Assembly (NCBI GenBank): GCA_963737225.1
Contig: CAVTSA010000004.1
Location: 372,001 to 436,000, forward strand
Length of the DNA: 64,000 nt
Origin: CAVTSA01 sp963737225
GTDB taxonomy: Bacteria > Chloroflexota > Dormibacteria > Dormibacterales > Dormibacteraceae
Direction of reading: 5' to 3'
The notes beneath the pieces were generated by a model. That model saw only the letters and a program-made list of their open reading frames with translations, did no database searches and was not told where the DNA came from. Position 1 is the first letter of the stretch; each line of letters opens with the position of its first letter. Made by a program: the position numbers and the translations under genes. This document shows positions 1 through 7,483 of the stretch, in pieces.

Positions 1-278
1 GCCCGAGAGCCGCGGCGACGCCCCTCTGACGGCGTCCGGCCCGAGCTCCCGGCCGAAGCCGCTCCTCCGGCCGGTCGCCTCTCGCGGGTTTCAGGTAAGC
101 GTTACCTCGCAGCGGCAGGAATCGTGATCGGTTGGCGTTCGACGGATGAACGGCAGTCAAGGTCCTCCCAACGATGCCGGCGCATGCGATGAGCGGCCGG
201 ACAACCCCGTTATGCTCCCACTGCGAGCCCGGCGCGCTGTCAATGCGTGGAGGCTCATCACAGTGATAGGATCGTCCG
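1..278. other. Left-edge intergenic region
   Basis: No convincing reading frame is present before the first gene. The only structured sequence I see is an inverted repeat at 93-107, listed separately. The stretch from about 170 to 278 probably holds the promoter of the gene that follows, but I cannot place -35 and -10 boxes with confidence. Confidence 0.5.
93..107. promoter_or_regulatory. Perfect inverted repeat, possible operator
   Basis: AGGTAA, a 3-nt spacer GCG, then TTACCT form a perfect 6+3+6 palindrome. This size and shape is typical of a dimeric repressor site. It lies 171 bp before the first gene, so it may serve that gene or a divergent gene beyond the left edge. The half-site loosely resembles metal-regulator half-sites, but it does not match the full IdeR/DtxR box and I do not assign a regulator. 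Confidence 0.35.
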
Positions 279-614
279 GTGTCATCTGATCCAACGCCTG
301 TCCTCCGTGTCCTGACAGACATGACCGCAAGCTCGCTGGAGGCCTCGAGCTTGGGCGAGCGTGAGCTGATGCTGGTGCGCCTGGCTGCGTTGGCCGCGAT
401 GAGCGCTCCCCCCGGGTCCTACGTGCTGAACATCGGCCCGGCAGCGGATGTCGGCATCACGCTCGAAGATGTGCGTGGGGTGCTCTCGGGGGTGGCGCCG
501 ATCATCGGCACCGCCCGCGTGGTAGGCGCCTCCGGGAACATTGCGCGCGCACTTGCGTTCGCCGCCGAGCTCGCCGACGAGCTGGGGGTGGCCGACGTCG
601 ACGACGACGCCTGA
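279..614 (+). CDS. Carboxymuconolactone decarboxylase-like (AhpD-fold) protein
   Basis: This is a 111-residue all-helical protein. Its centre (ERELMLVRLAAL, then GVLSGVAPIIGTARVV near residues 70-85) resembles small actinobacterial proteins annotated as carboxymuconolactone decarboxylase family, which share the AhpD fold. The CxxC redox pair of AhpD is absent, so peroxidase-coupled activity is unlikely and the reaction is unknown. The start is GTG, with AGG about 8 nt upstream. It is a single-gene unit closed by a strong intrinsic terminator. Confidence 0.7.
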   Translation: MSSDPTPVLRVLTDMTASSLEASSLGERELMLVRLAALAAMSAPPGSYVLNIGPAADVGITLEDVRGVLSGVAPIIGTARVVGASGNIARALAFAAELADELGVADVDDDA

Positions 615-624
615 GGGCATCGTA

Positions 625-662
625 AGCGCGGAGACCCTGACCGGGTCTCCGCGCTTTTTTTT
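625..662 (+). terminator. Rho-independent terminator
   Basis: A 13-bp perfect stem (625-637 with 643-655, starting AGCGCGGAGACCC) closes on a 5-nt loop and runs into a T tract ending at 662. It ends the transcript of the preceding gene. It is the clearest intrinsic terminator in the window. The opposing ligase gene stops at 706, so the hairpin could also act on that transcript. Confidence 0.92.
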
Positions 663-705
663 GCTCGGCGCGATCGGGTTCGGAATGGCTAAGCGATGCT
701 TCCCG

Positions 706-1704
706 TCAGCCCTCGAGGTCGAGGTCACGGGGAACCTGGTCGACGGTGAGGTCCGGGCGGAGCCGGAGGTAGCGGACAGGGTGACGCCATCGATGCCCAT
801 CGGTCGCCACGTCGACCCGCGCCTCGACCACCACGTCGGGAGCCACGCGCGTGTACGGGGTGGGTTCACGATGTCCGTAGATGCTGCTGGTCCAGCCCGG
901 TGGGAGCAGGTCCGGCCAGGGATGCCCGCCGGTCGCGGGCCTGACCGCCGGCACCACCTCAGCGGCGGCGGAATCACTCAGAACGCTGCTCCGCGCGACC
1001 ACCATCAACTCCCCGGTGGCTGACCGGTAGCGGCCGACGATCAGGCTCTCGGGGCGCGCCGGGGTGCCGGTGAATCCTCCGATGATCACCTCCGTCGTCG
1101 CGTAATGCTTGATCTTCAGCCAGTCCCGCGCTCCCGGCCGGTAGGCCTGTCCGGCCGCCTTGACGATCAGACCCTCGATGCCGACCGGAGCCAGGCTGTC
1201 GAACCACTCCCTGGCCTGAGCCAGGTCGCCGGTCTGCGGGCCGAGCGTCAGCGCGGACGTGCCGAGGACGCCGGCGAGAAGCTGCTCGAGCGCGCGCCGG
1301 CGGTCGGCAAGCGGGCGCCCCCGAACGTCGCCGCCGCCCATCTCCAGGAGGTCGAAGACCACGTAGTGGCACGGCTCGGAGCCGGCCAGCCGCGTCGCGG
1401 CCCGTCCCGCGTGCAGGCGACGTTGGAGCGCGCCGAAATCCAGTCGACCTTCGCTCGACCAGCGCACGATCTCGCCGTCGACGGTGGTGCCCGCGGGTAG
1501 TGTCCGCGCGGCCGCCTCGACGATCTCCGGGAATGCGGCCTCCATCGGCTTCGATCGACGCGAGAGGAGCGAGGCACGGCCGGTCTGGCCGACCCGGGCG
1601 ATGGCGCGAAAACCGTCCCACTTGGGCTCGTAGCGGCAGCCTCCGGGGCACTCGTCCGGGCGGGGCAGCCGGCCGGCGAGCTTGGCCAGCATCGGCTCAG
1701 TCAT
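706..1704 (-). CDS. ATP-dependent DNA ligase, small LigC/LigD-type
   Basis: Nucleotidyltransferase plus OB-fold ligase of about 332 residues that seals nicks using ATP. Motif I is EPKWDGFRA with the adenylated lysine at about residue 28. Motif III (VVFDLLE), motif IV (EGLIVK) and motif V (DWLKIK) follow in order, and the OB domain begins around TTEVIIGGFTG. The size fits the minimal bacterial ligases used in repair rather than replication. The reading frame stays open upstream into the twin-palindrome repeat at 1754-1807, giving a false N-terminus (MGDWCTN). I start at MTEPMLAKL because motif I then sits where the family has it. It faces the first gene and is divergent from the iron transporter operon. 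Confidence 0.9.
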   Translation of the reverse strand: MTEPMLAKLAGRLPRPDECPGGCRYEPKWDGFRAIARVGQTGRASLLSRRSKPMEAAFPEIVEAAARTLPAGTTVDGEIVRWSSEGRLDFGALQRRLHAGRAATRLAGSEPCHYVVFDLLEMGGGDVRGRPLADRRRALEQLLAGVLGTSALTLGPQTGDLAQAREWFDSLAPVGIEGLIVKAAGQAYRPGARDWLKIKHYATTEVIIGGFTGTPARPESLIVGRYRSATGELMVVARSSVLSDSAAAEVVPAVRPATGGHPWPDLLPPGWTSSIYGHREPTPYTRVAPDVVVEARVDVATDGHRWRHPVRYLRLRPDLTVDQVPRDLDLEG

Positions 1705-1753
1705 GTCACCGAGCAATCTAGAGTGTCCCGTCCCCGAGCCTCCGAGTCGGACG

Positions 1754-1807
1754 TTGGTGCACCAATCGCCCACTTGCGCTGCTCGGAACAGGCAGTTGGT
1801 GCACCAA
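1754..1807 (+). repeat. Twin-palindrome element, class 1, copy 1
   Basis: Two copies of the 12-nt perfect palindrome TTGGTGCACCAA start at 1754 and 1796, exactly 42 bp apart, and each is followed by TCGCCC. Inside them, GCC (1768-1770) faces GGC (1791-1793) across the loop, with a 2-nt gap next to each palindrome. It lies between the divergent ligase and iron-transport genes, the only copy not placed just after a stop codon. The second arm is followed by TCGCCCTTTGC, shared with copy 2. Confidence 0.9.
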
Positions 1808-1831
1808 TCGCCCTTTGCGCCCTTTGCACGC

Positions 1832-1920
1832 CGGTCGGCGTAACCGACCGCGGTATCTCCTTGCAGTTTCGCTCGCGCATCTCACGCCACCCCGGTCGGG
1901 GCCGGGGAGTCCCCACCGGG
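1832..1920 (+). promoter_or_regulatory. Hairpin-rich 5' leader of iron ABC operon
   Basis: Two hairpins precede the ribosome binding site (AGGAGAG at 1938-1944). The first pairs CGGTCGG (1832-1838) with CCGACCG (1844-1850) around a 5-nt loop. The second pairs CCCGGT (1891-1896) with ACCGGG (1915-1920) and has an inner GGGG/CCCC pairing. There is no T tract, so these are not simple terminators. No known riboswitch core (for example the conserved TPP blocks) is visible. The region may be a structured leader; a function is not shown. Confidence 0.35.
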
Positions 1921-1948
1921 ACGGCGGCACGAATCCCAGGAGAGATCG

Positions 1949-3598
1949 ATGACCTTCACCTCCCGACACGGCGCCCTTGCCCCGGGCGCAGGGCCGGCAA
2001 TCGGGCGACGGCAAAGGGTCGGCCGCCGCGCTCTGCGGTGGGGCCCGGCGGCGGGCATCTCGCCCTGGTTGCTGGCCGGGGCGATCGTCTCGGTGGTCAT
2101 CGTCGGGCTGCCGGTGGTGATCTCTGCGGTCGAGGCCTTCCAGGGCGGGCTGGCGGCCGCGGTCAGTGCGATCGAGGCCACGTCGGCTTTGGGGTTGCTG
2201 CTGCACACCAGCCTGGTGACCGCGGTCGCGGTGCCGGTGAGCGGGGCGCTCGGCCTGTTCGCGGCGTGGTTTGTGGAGCGCACGCGTCTGCCGGCGCGGC
2301 GGCTCTGGACGCTGCTGCTCGTCGCGCCGCTGACGATGCCGCTGTTCGTCACCAGCTACGCCTGGGCGGGACTGAGCCCCGCGCTGAACGGCTACCTGGG
2401 GGCGGCCGGGATCGTCTCCTTCTCCTACTACCCGATCGTGTTCTTGCTGGTGGCGGCGGCCCTCCGGGGCCTCGATCCGGCGCTGGAGGAAAGCGCCCGT
2501 TCGCTGGGTCTGTCAGCCCGTCAGACCTTCTTTCGGGTCGTGCTTCCGCAGCTTCGCCCGGCTCTGCTCGGTGGCCTGCTGCTGGTCCTGCTCGACACCC
2601 TCGTCGAGTTCGACGCGTTCGTTGCGCTCCAGTACCAGACGTTCAGCCTCAACGTCTACGCCCAGTACCAGCTCAGCTTCAGCTCGTCGGGGGCCGCCGC
2701 GCTCTCGCTGCTCTCGATCCTGCTCTGCGTGTTGGTGCTGATCGGCGAGACGCGCCTGCGAGGCGGCGCCGAGTACGCGCGCGTCGGCTCTGGCGCCAGG
2801 CGTCCCGCGGTCCGCCTGTCGCTGGGGCCGGCCATGCCGTTGGTTCTCGGCGCGCTGACACTGATCGTGGCGGTGGGGCTCGGGATCCCGGCTGCGCAGC
2901 TGGTCCGCTGGTGGATCGAGGGAAGCCGGGCGGCGCTTTCCACCGCGAGCGCGAGCATTCACGACCTCGCACCGGCAACGTTGACCTCGGTCGCGGTCGG
3001 CGCGGCGGCGGCGATCGTGGCAGTCGTTCTGGCACTGCCGGTGGCGCTCCTCGCGGTCCGCCACCGCGGCCGGCTGGTGACCGTGCTGGAGCGGGCCACG
3101 TACCTCTCGTTTGCGCTGCCGGACCTGGTCGCCGCGACGGCGCTCGCTTACGCGGCGGGTCGCTACGTTCCCTCCCTGTACGGCAGTTTCGCGCTGCTCG
3201 TCCTGGCGGACGCCATGCTGTTCGTCCCGTTCGCGATGGTGGCCATGCGCACCACGCTCGGACAGATCGAACCCGCCCTCGAGGAGTCGGCGCGCGCGCT
3301 CGGGGCGGGCGCGCTGCGCACCCTCTGTCGAATCACGCTCCCGCTCGCGAGACCCGGATTGGCAGCTGCCGGCGTGCTCGTGTTCGCGTTCGTGCTCGGC
3401 GACCTCTCCACCGCCCTGGAGCTGCTGCCTGCGGGCGCCACCACGCTCGGGACCGAGTTCGATGCCAATGCCTCGACCGTTGCGTTCGCGGCGGCGGTCC
3501 CGTTCGGCGCCACGCTGGTCGGCCTGGGCCTCGCCTCGACGTACGTCCTGATGGGCCGCTTCGGGCGGGTCCGGGCGATGGAAGGCGGGCGTCCATGA
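1949..3598 (+). CDS. Iron(III) ABC transporter permease, two fused halves
   Basis: This inner-membrane protein of 549 residues contains two tandem permease domains, as in FbpB/SfuB-type ferric iron importers. Each half carries an EAA-type cytoplasmic loop: EESARSLGLSARQTFFRVVLP and later EESARALGAGALRTLCRITLP, the sites that dock the ATPase. About twelve hydrophobic segments are visible. The start is ATG with AGGAGAG 5-8 nt upstream. Its stop overlaps the ATPase start (ATGA), so the two are translationally coupled. The ferric specificity is inferred from the binding protein at the operon end; related permeases also carry thiamine or phosphonates. Confidence 0.88.
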   Translation: MTFTSRHGALAPGAGPAIGRRQRVGRRALRWGPAAGISPWLLAGAIVSVVIVGLPVVISAVEAFQGGLAAAVSAIEATSALGLLLHTSLVTAVAVPVSGALGLFAAWFVERTRLPARRLWTLLLVAPLTMPLFVTSYAWAGLSPALNGYLGAAGIVSFSYYPIVFLLVAAALRGLDPALEESARSLGLSARQTFFRVVLPQLRPALLGGLLLVLLDTLVEFDAFVALQYQTFSLNVYAQYQLSFSSSGAAALSLLSILLCVLVLIGETRLRGGAEYARVGSGARRPAVRLSLGPAMPLVLGALTLIVAVGLGIPAAQLVRWWIEGSRAALSTASASIHDLAPATLTSVAVGAAAAIVAVVLALPVALLAVRHRGRLVTVLERATYLSFALPDLVAATALAYAAGRYVPSLYGSFALLVLADAMLFVPFAMVAMRTTLGQIEPALEESARALGAGALRTLCRITLPLARPGLAAAGVLVFAFVLGDLSTALELLPAGATTLGTEFDANASTVAFAAAVPFGATLVGLGLASTYVLMGRFGRVRAMEGGRP

Positions 3599-4794
3599 CC
3601 CAGCTGCAATGCCACGCGGTCGCGAAGTCGTTCGGGAAGCGCGCGGTGCTGCGGGGCGTCGACCTCGAAGTGCCGGCGGGGACGCTGACGGCGATCCTGG
3701 GCTCGTCGGGGAGCGGCAAGACGACCCTGCTCCGCGTGATCGCGGGGTTCATCGCACCCGACGCCGGAAGCGTCTCGATCGGCGGCACTCCGGTTGCGGT
3801 CGCCGGCCGCAGGCCGGTACCCCCCGACCGGCGCGGGCTCGGGTACGTCGCCCAGGAGGGCGCGCTCTACCCCCACCTCCGGGTAGGCGAGAACGTCGGG
3901 TTCGGGCTCCCCCGAGGGGAGCGCAAGAGGTCGACGCGAATCGGCGAGGTGCTCGAGCTGGTCGGACTCGACCGGCGGTACATCGATCGCTTTCCACACG
4001 AGCTCTCCGGCGGTGAGCAGCGGCGCGTCGCGCTCGCCCGTGCGCTCGCCCCCATGCCACGGCTGGTGCTGCTGGATGAGCCGTTCTCGGGACTGGACGC
4101 TTCGCTCAGAGTCGAGACGCGTGAGGCGGTGCTGCGTGCGCTGGGCGAGGAGGGAAGCACCACCATCATGGTCACCCACGACCAGGCCGAGGCGCTGTCG
4201 ATGGGGCGCGAGGTGGCGGTCTTGCGCGAGGGAGAGGTCGTACAGACGGCATCGCCCGCGGTTCTCTACCAGACGCCGGCCGACCTCGATCTGGCTCGGT
4301 TCGTCGGCGAGGCGGTCGTGCTCAGCGGTGAGACGCGAGGCGGGCTCGTCACCTGTCCGCTCGGCACCCTCGAGGTGCTCCGGCCCCAGCTTTCGGGCAC
4401 CGTGCTGGTGATGATCAGGCCCGAGCAGATTCGCCTTGCCCGGCCCGCGACCCACGGAGCGTCCGACACCTCCCAGGCGGACACCCTTCCCCCCGCAGCG
4501 ACGGTTCTCGGTCACACCCGCTTTGGACCGGACACCGTGGTCAAGCTTGCGCTGCACGACTCCGGGAGGGCGACGATCGCTGCCCGGACCTTCGAACGAG
4601 AGCTTCCCGAGATCGGCGAGCTGGTGCGCGTCTCGGTGGTCGGACCGGTCGTGACCTACCCCGAGACCACGAAGCACGCCGTCCGGGTGACGGAGCGCGA
4701 CCACCCCGACGATCTCCGGCGACGCTTGCCGGACGCCGGCCCCAACGTGCTCCTACCCCTGGTCTCGGCGACCCCCGAGGGGCGAACCCGTTGA
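3595..4794 (+). CDS. Iron(III) ABC transporter ATP-binding protein
   Basis: ATPase subunit of 399 residues driving the adjacent permease. Walker A is GSSGSGKTT near residues 37-44, the signature is LSGGEQRRVALARAL, Walker B ends in LLLDEPFSGLD, and the switch histidine is in VTHDQAEAL. The C-terminal ~130 residues form a TOBE/OB-type regulatory region, as in FbpC, PotA and ThiQ relatives. The start overlaps the permease stop by 4 bp. An upstream continuation of this frame exists but overlaps the whole permease gene and is not coding. Confidence 0.92.
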   Translation: MTQLQCHAVAKSFGKRAVLRGVDLEVPAGTLTAILGSSGSGKTTLLRVIAGFIAPDAGSVSIGGTPVAVAGRRPVPPDRRGLGYVAQEGALYPHLRVGENVGFGLPRGERKRSTRIGEVLELVGLDRRYIDRFPHELSGGEQRRVALARALAPMPRLVLLDEPFSGLDASLRVETREAVLRALGEEGSTTIMVTHDQAEALSMGREVAVLREGEVVQTASPAVLYQTPADLDLARFVGEAVVLSGETRGGLVTCPLGTLEVLRPQLSGTVLVMIRPEQIRLARPATHGASDTSQADTLPPAATVLGHTRFGPDTVVKLALHDSGRATIAARTFERELPEIGELVRVSVVGPVVTYPETTKHAVRVTERDHPDDLRRRLPDAGPNVLLPLVSATPEGRTR

Positions 4795-4902
4795 CCAGCG
4801 CACTCGCACGGCCATTGATCAATGCCCAAGTCGCGTTCGTCTGCCGCCGGCCGGCCCCGGTGCGGCGATGACGTGCGCACAACGCCGAACAGAGGAAAAA
4901 GG

Positions 4903-5967
4903 ATGAAGCTCACCACCGGCCGGGCGGCGTTCGCGCTGCTGGCCGGAATCACGCTCGCCCTCGCCGGTTGCGGAAGCACGGTGGCAGGCTCGTCGTACGG
5001 CCAGACCCGGCAGTCCCAGCACGCCAGCGTCAACCCCCCTTCGATCGTGCTCTACAACGGCCAGCACCCACAGCTCACCGACGCGCTGGTGGCAGCGTTC
5101 GAGAAGCAGACCGGCGTCAATGTCCAGGTGCGCAGCAACGACGGGGTGGTACTCGCCGACCAGCTCCTCCAGGCAGGTCAGTCGTCACCCGCCGACGTGT
5201 ACCTGACCGAGAACTCTCCCGAGCTGGTGATGCTCGACCAGCACCGGCTGCTGGCCAGGCTTCCCGCGTCCACGCTGCGCCAGATGCCCCCGCAAGACGA
5301 GCCGCCCAGCGGGGACTGGGCACCGGTTGCGCTGCGCATCAGCGCGCTCGCGTATGACCCGAAGCTGATCCCGGAGCCGGCCCTGCCGGCGTCGATTCTC
5401 GACCTCGCCCAACCGGCCTGGCAAGGGAAGGTCGCGATCGCCCCCACTGATTCCGACTTTCCTCCGCTGGTCGGCGCGGTGATCGCCGACTACGGAACCC
5501 GGGCGGCCGAGAGCTGGCTGGCGGGACTGAAGCGCAATGCACAGACCTTCGCGACCGACGAGGCGGTCGTCGCCGCCGTCAACCGCGGGGAGGTCGCGAC
5601 CGGCGTGGTCAACAACTACTACTGGTACCGGCTGCGGCTCGAGGTCGGCGACACCGCGATGCACAGCTCCCTCTACTACTTCCCGAACCACAACGTGGGG
5701 TCGGTCGAGAACATCTCCGGCGTCGCCGTGCTCGCCTCCAGCAAGCACCAAAAGCAGGCAGACGCCTTCGCCAGCTTCCTGGTCAGCGCCGCCGGGCAGC
5801 AGATCCTCGCCCACAGCTACGACTTCGAATACCCGGCGCGGCCCGATGTCTCACCAAATCCGCAGCTCCCGCCTCTCTCAACCCTGTCGCCGGCCACCCT
5901 CAGCGTGGTCGCGATCGGAAACGACCTGGCGGCCACCCGATTGATCCAGCAGGCCGGCCTGACCTAG
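4903..5967 (+). CDS. Iron(III) ABC transporter substrate-binding lipoprotein (FbpA-like)
   Basis: Extracytoplasmic binding protein of 354 residues. A lipobox (LALAGC, Cys23) predicts lipid anchoring after signal peptidase II. The mature part begins with the strand SIVLYNGQHPQLTDALVAAFEKQTG, typical of the FbpA class. NNYYWYRL near residues 237-244 contains the adjacent tyrosines that bind ferric iron in FbpA, which is the best evidence for the substrate. I choose ATG 4903 because AGGAAAAAGG precedes it directly; a longer frame from 4822 would bury the signal peptide. It is the third gene of the operon, 108 bp after the ATPase. Confidence 0.88.
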   Translation: MKLTTGRAAFALLAGITLALAGCGSTVAGSSYGQTRQSQHASVNPPSIVLYNGQHPQLTDALVAAFEKQTGVNVQVRSNDGVVLADQLLQAGQSSPADVYLTENSPELVMLDQHRLLARLPASTLRQMPPQDEPPSGDWAPVALRISALAYDPKLIPEPALPASILDLAQPAWQGKVAIAPTDSDFPPLVGAVIADYGTRAAESWLAGLKRNAQTFATDEAVVAAVNRGEVATGVVNNYYWYRLRLEVGDTAMHSSLYYFPNHNVGSVENISGVAVLASSKHQKQADAFASFLVSAAGQQILAHSYDFEYPARPDVSPNPQLPPLSTLSPATLSVVAIGNDLAATRLIQQAGLT

Positions 5968-6008
5968 CGGCACCGAACCGCGTCCCCCGGCGCCCTCGGA
6001 GTCGGCTG

Positions 6009-6062
6009 TTGGTGCACCAATCGCCCAGTTGCGGCGTTCGGAATGGGCACTTGGTGCACCAA
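6009..6062 (+). repeat. Twin-palindrome element, class 1, copy 2
   Basis: TTGGTGCACCAA begins at 6009 and 6051, again 42 bp apart. The inner GCCCA (6023-6027) is complementary to TGGGC (6044-6048), with 2-nt gaps to the outer arms, so the transcript could fold into a 12-bp stem, a small internal loop, a 5-bp stem and a 16-nt loop. It starts 41 nt after the stop of the iron-binding lipoprotein. Copies 1 and 2 bracket the iron operon. Confidence 0.92.
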
Positions 6063-6176
6063 TCGCCCTTTGCATCAGGGCATCGCCAGCGCCCTACGAT
6101 GATGGCGGCGGGTCACGATCTCCGCTACAGATCGTGGCGCGAGATGTCGCAGCTGGAAACCTGGGTGAGAAGCGCA

Positions 6177-7157
6177 ATGATCGACTCCGCGAGAGCGTCT
6201 CGTATCACGCTGGCCACGACTCCGACACCCCTGCAGCAGGCGCATCGGCTTGGCGCGCGTCTCGGGTTGGACCAGCTGTGGATCAAGCGGGATGACCTGA
6301 CCGGGCTTGCCATGGGCGGTAACAAGGCGCGCAAGTTGGAGTTCCTCCTCTCGGACGCGCTCGCCCAGGGGTCCGACGTCGTGTTGACCACCGGTGGCCC
6401 CCAATCGAATCACTGCCGGACGACCGCTGCCGCCGCGCGGATGTGCGGACTGGACGCGGAGCTCGTCTTCATGGGCCGTGAGGTGTCGGCAGTGCAGGGG
6501 AACATGGTGCTCGACCTCTTGTTCGGAGCGAGCTGGACGTTCGTCGCCGACGACGCGGCGGCCGAGGCGTGGATCGAACGGCGGGTCAGGGAACTCCGGG
6601 ACCAGGGGCGGCGGCCCTACGTCATTCCCGGCGGAGGCTCCAACGGACTGGGCACGCTCGGGTACGTGAGCGCCGCCGAAGAGATCGCGCAACAGTGTCG
6701 CGCGAACCAGGTCGAGCCCCAGGCCATCTTCTGCGCTGCCGGCTCCTGCGGCACGCTCGCCGGACTCACCCTCGGGGCGGACCTCGTCGGGCTCAACGCT
6801 CGACTCATCGGCGTCAGCGTCTCGCGGGCGGTGGCCGACAGGGTCGGTCGCACCGTCGAGCTCATGCGCGCGGCGGCCGGCCTTCTCGGCACGCCTCTTC
6901 CCGGCCGCCGGCCGGAAGTCAGGAATGAGCAGGTGGGCGAGGGCTACGGCCTCCCGACGGAAGCCTCACGAGAGGCCTTGAACCTGATGGCGCGCACCGA
7001 GGGGATCCTGCTCGATCCCGTCTACACGGCTAAGGCGTTCGCCGCGCTGGTGGGAATGGCACGCAAGGCCGAGCTGGACCCGAGCAGGCCGGTTGTGTTC
7101 GTCCACACTGGCGGCACACCCGCTCTCTTCGCCGATCAAGAGCTGTATTGGGGCTGA
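6177..7157 (+). CDS. PLP-dependent D-cysteine desulfhydrase / ACC deaminase family enzyme
   Basis: A fold-type II PLP enzyme of 326 residues. The cofactor lysine lies in MGGNKARKLEF (about Lys50), the serine-asparagine loop is GGPQSNHCRTTAAAA, and the phosphate-binding region contains GSCGTLAGL. Family members split D-cysteine to pyruvate, sulfide and ammonia or deaminate ACC; which substrate is used cannot be told here. The frame runs upstream into the repeat at 6009-6062, so gene callers may add about 56 false residues. I start at the ATG just before the conserved RITLATTPTPLQ. Sulfide release next to iron genes is suggestive but unproven. Confidence 0.85.
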   Translation: MIDSARASRITLATTPTPLQQAHRLGARLGLDQLWIKRDDLTGLAMGGNKARKLEFLLSDALAQGSDVVLTTGGPQSNHCRTTAAAARMCGLDAELVFMGREVSAVQGNMVLDLLFGASWTFVADDAAAEAWIERRVRELRDQGRRPYVIPGGGSNGLGTLGYVSAAEEIAQQCRANQVEPQAIFCAAGSCGTLAGLTLGADLVGLNARLIGVSVSRAVADRVGRTVELMRAAAGLLGTPLPGRRPEVRNEQVGEGYGLPTEASREALNLMARTEGILLDPVYTAKAFAALVGMARKAELDPSRPVVFVHTGGTPALFADQELYWG

Positions 7158-7360
7158 TCCACCAACCGGTCGGCCGGCGGGCAGCTCGGTTGCCACACGA
7201 TGGTGTCCTCGCGCAAATGTCGTGCGACGCGCGCGCCGACTTCGCTCGTCTCGTCTATCACCCGCCCATGGTAGTAACACCGGTATCCCAATCCGCTACG
7301 CCCACGTGGCCAATGCCAACCACTGGTGTCGACGACGCGCAACCCCAGATCGACAGTCAA
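7136..7360 (-). CDS. Small hypothetical protein, uncertain
   Basis: A 74-residue frame overlaps the end of the desulfhydrase gene by 22 bp on the opposite strand. Its translation is mixed in composition (VVDTSGWHWPRGRSGLGY, YYHGRVIDETSEVGARVARH) rather than the Arg/Pro-rich text of shadow frames, and codon third positions look partly biased to G/C. I recognise no family and see no strong ribosome binding site. It could be a small real gene or a chance frame. Confidence 0.25.
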   Translation of the reverse strand: MTVDLGLRVVDTSGWHWPRGRSGLGYRCYYHGRVIDETSEVGARVARHLREDTIVWQPSCPPADRLVDQPQYSS

Positions 7361-7483
7361 ACCTCTTATCTAGCGCGCAGATGCATTAAGTCAGAGTTAA
7401 GGGAATATTTGGAAACTATTGAGGATCGGGGCGAGACGGGTTAGGTAGCACTTCCGTCTCCATAGTGGCTATTGTCAGAGTCG
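7361..7483 (+). promoter_or_regulatory. AT-richer promoter region before efeO
   Basis: The stretch 7366-7425 is clearly richer in A/T than its surroundings, with TTAAGTCAGAGTTAAGGG and TTGGAAACTATTGAGG, and is the likely promoter zone. TTAGGTAGC at 7441-7449 resembles one half of an iron-dependent repressor (IdeR/DtxR) box, but a matching second half is not present. Apart from this and the small minus-strand frame, nothing else is seen between 7158 and 7483. Confidence 0.35.

Noticed and set aside
1754..1807. CRISPR-like or tandem array reading of the twin palindromes
   Set aside because: Only two arms occur per site, the intervening 30 bp is itself conserved between sites, and no cas genes are present.
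1816..1948. TPP or other known riboswitch before the iron operon
   Set aside because: None of the conserved sequence blocks is present, only GC-rich hairpins, and the binding protein has an FbpA-like tyrosine pair.
3163..4704. Long minus-strand open frame opposite the iron ATPase
   Set aside because: Low-complexity Arg/Gly/Asp-rich text, no domain, opposite a gene with clear Walker and signature motifs.
7441..7449. Full IdeR/DtxR box before efeO
   Set aside because: Only one half-site is present; the second half does not match.
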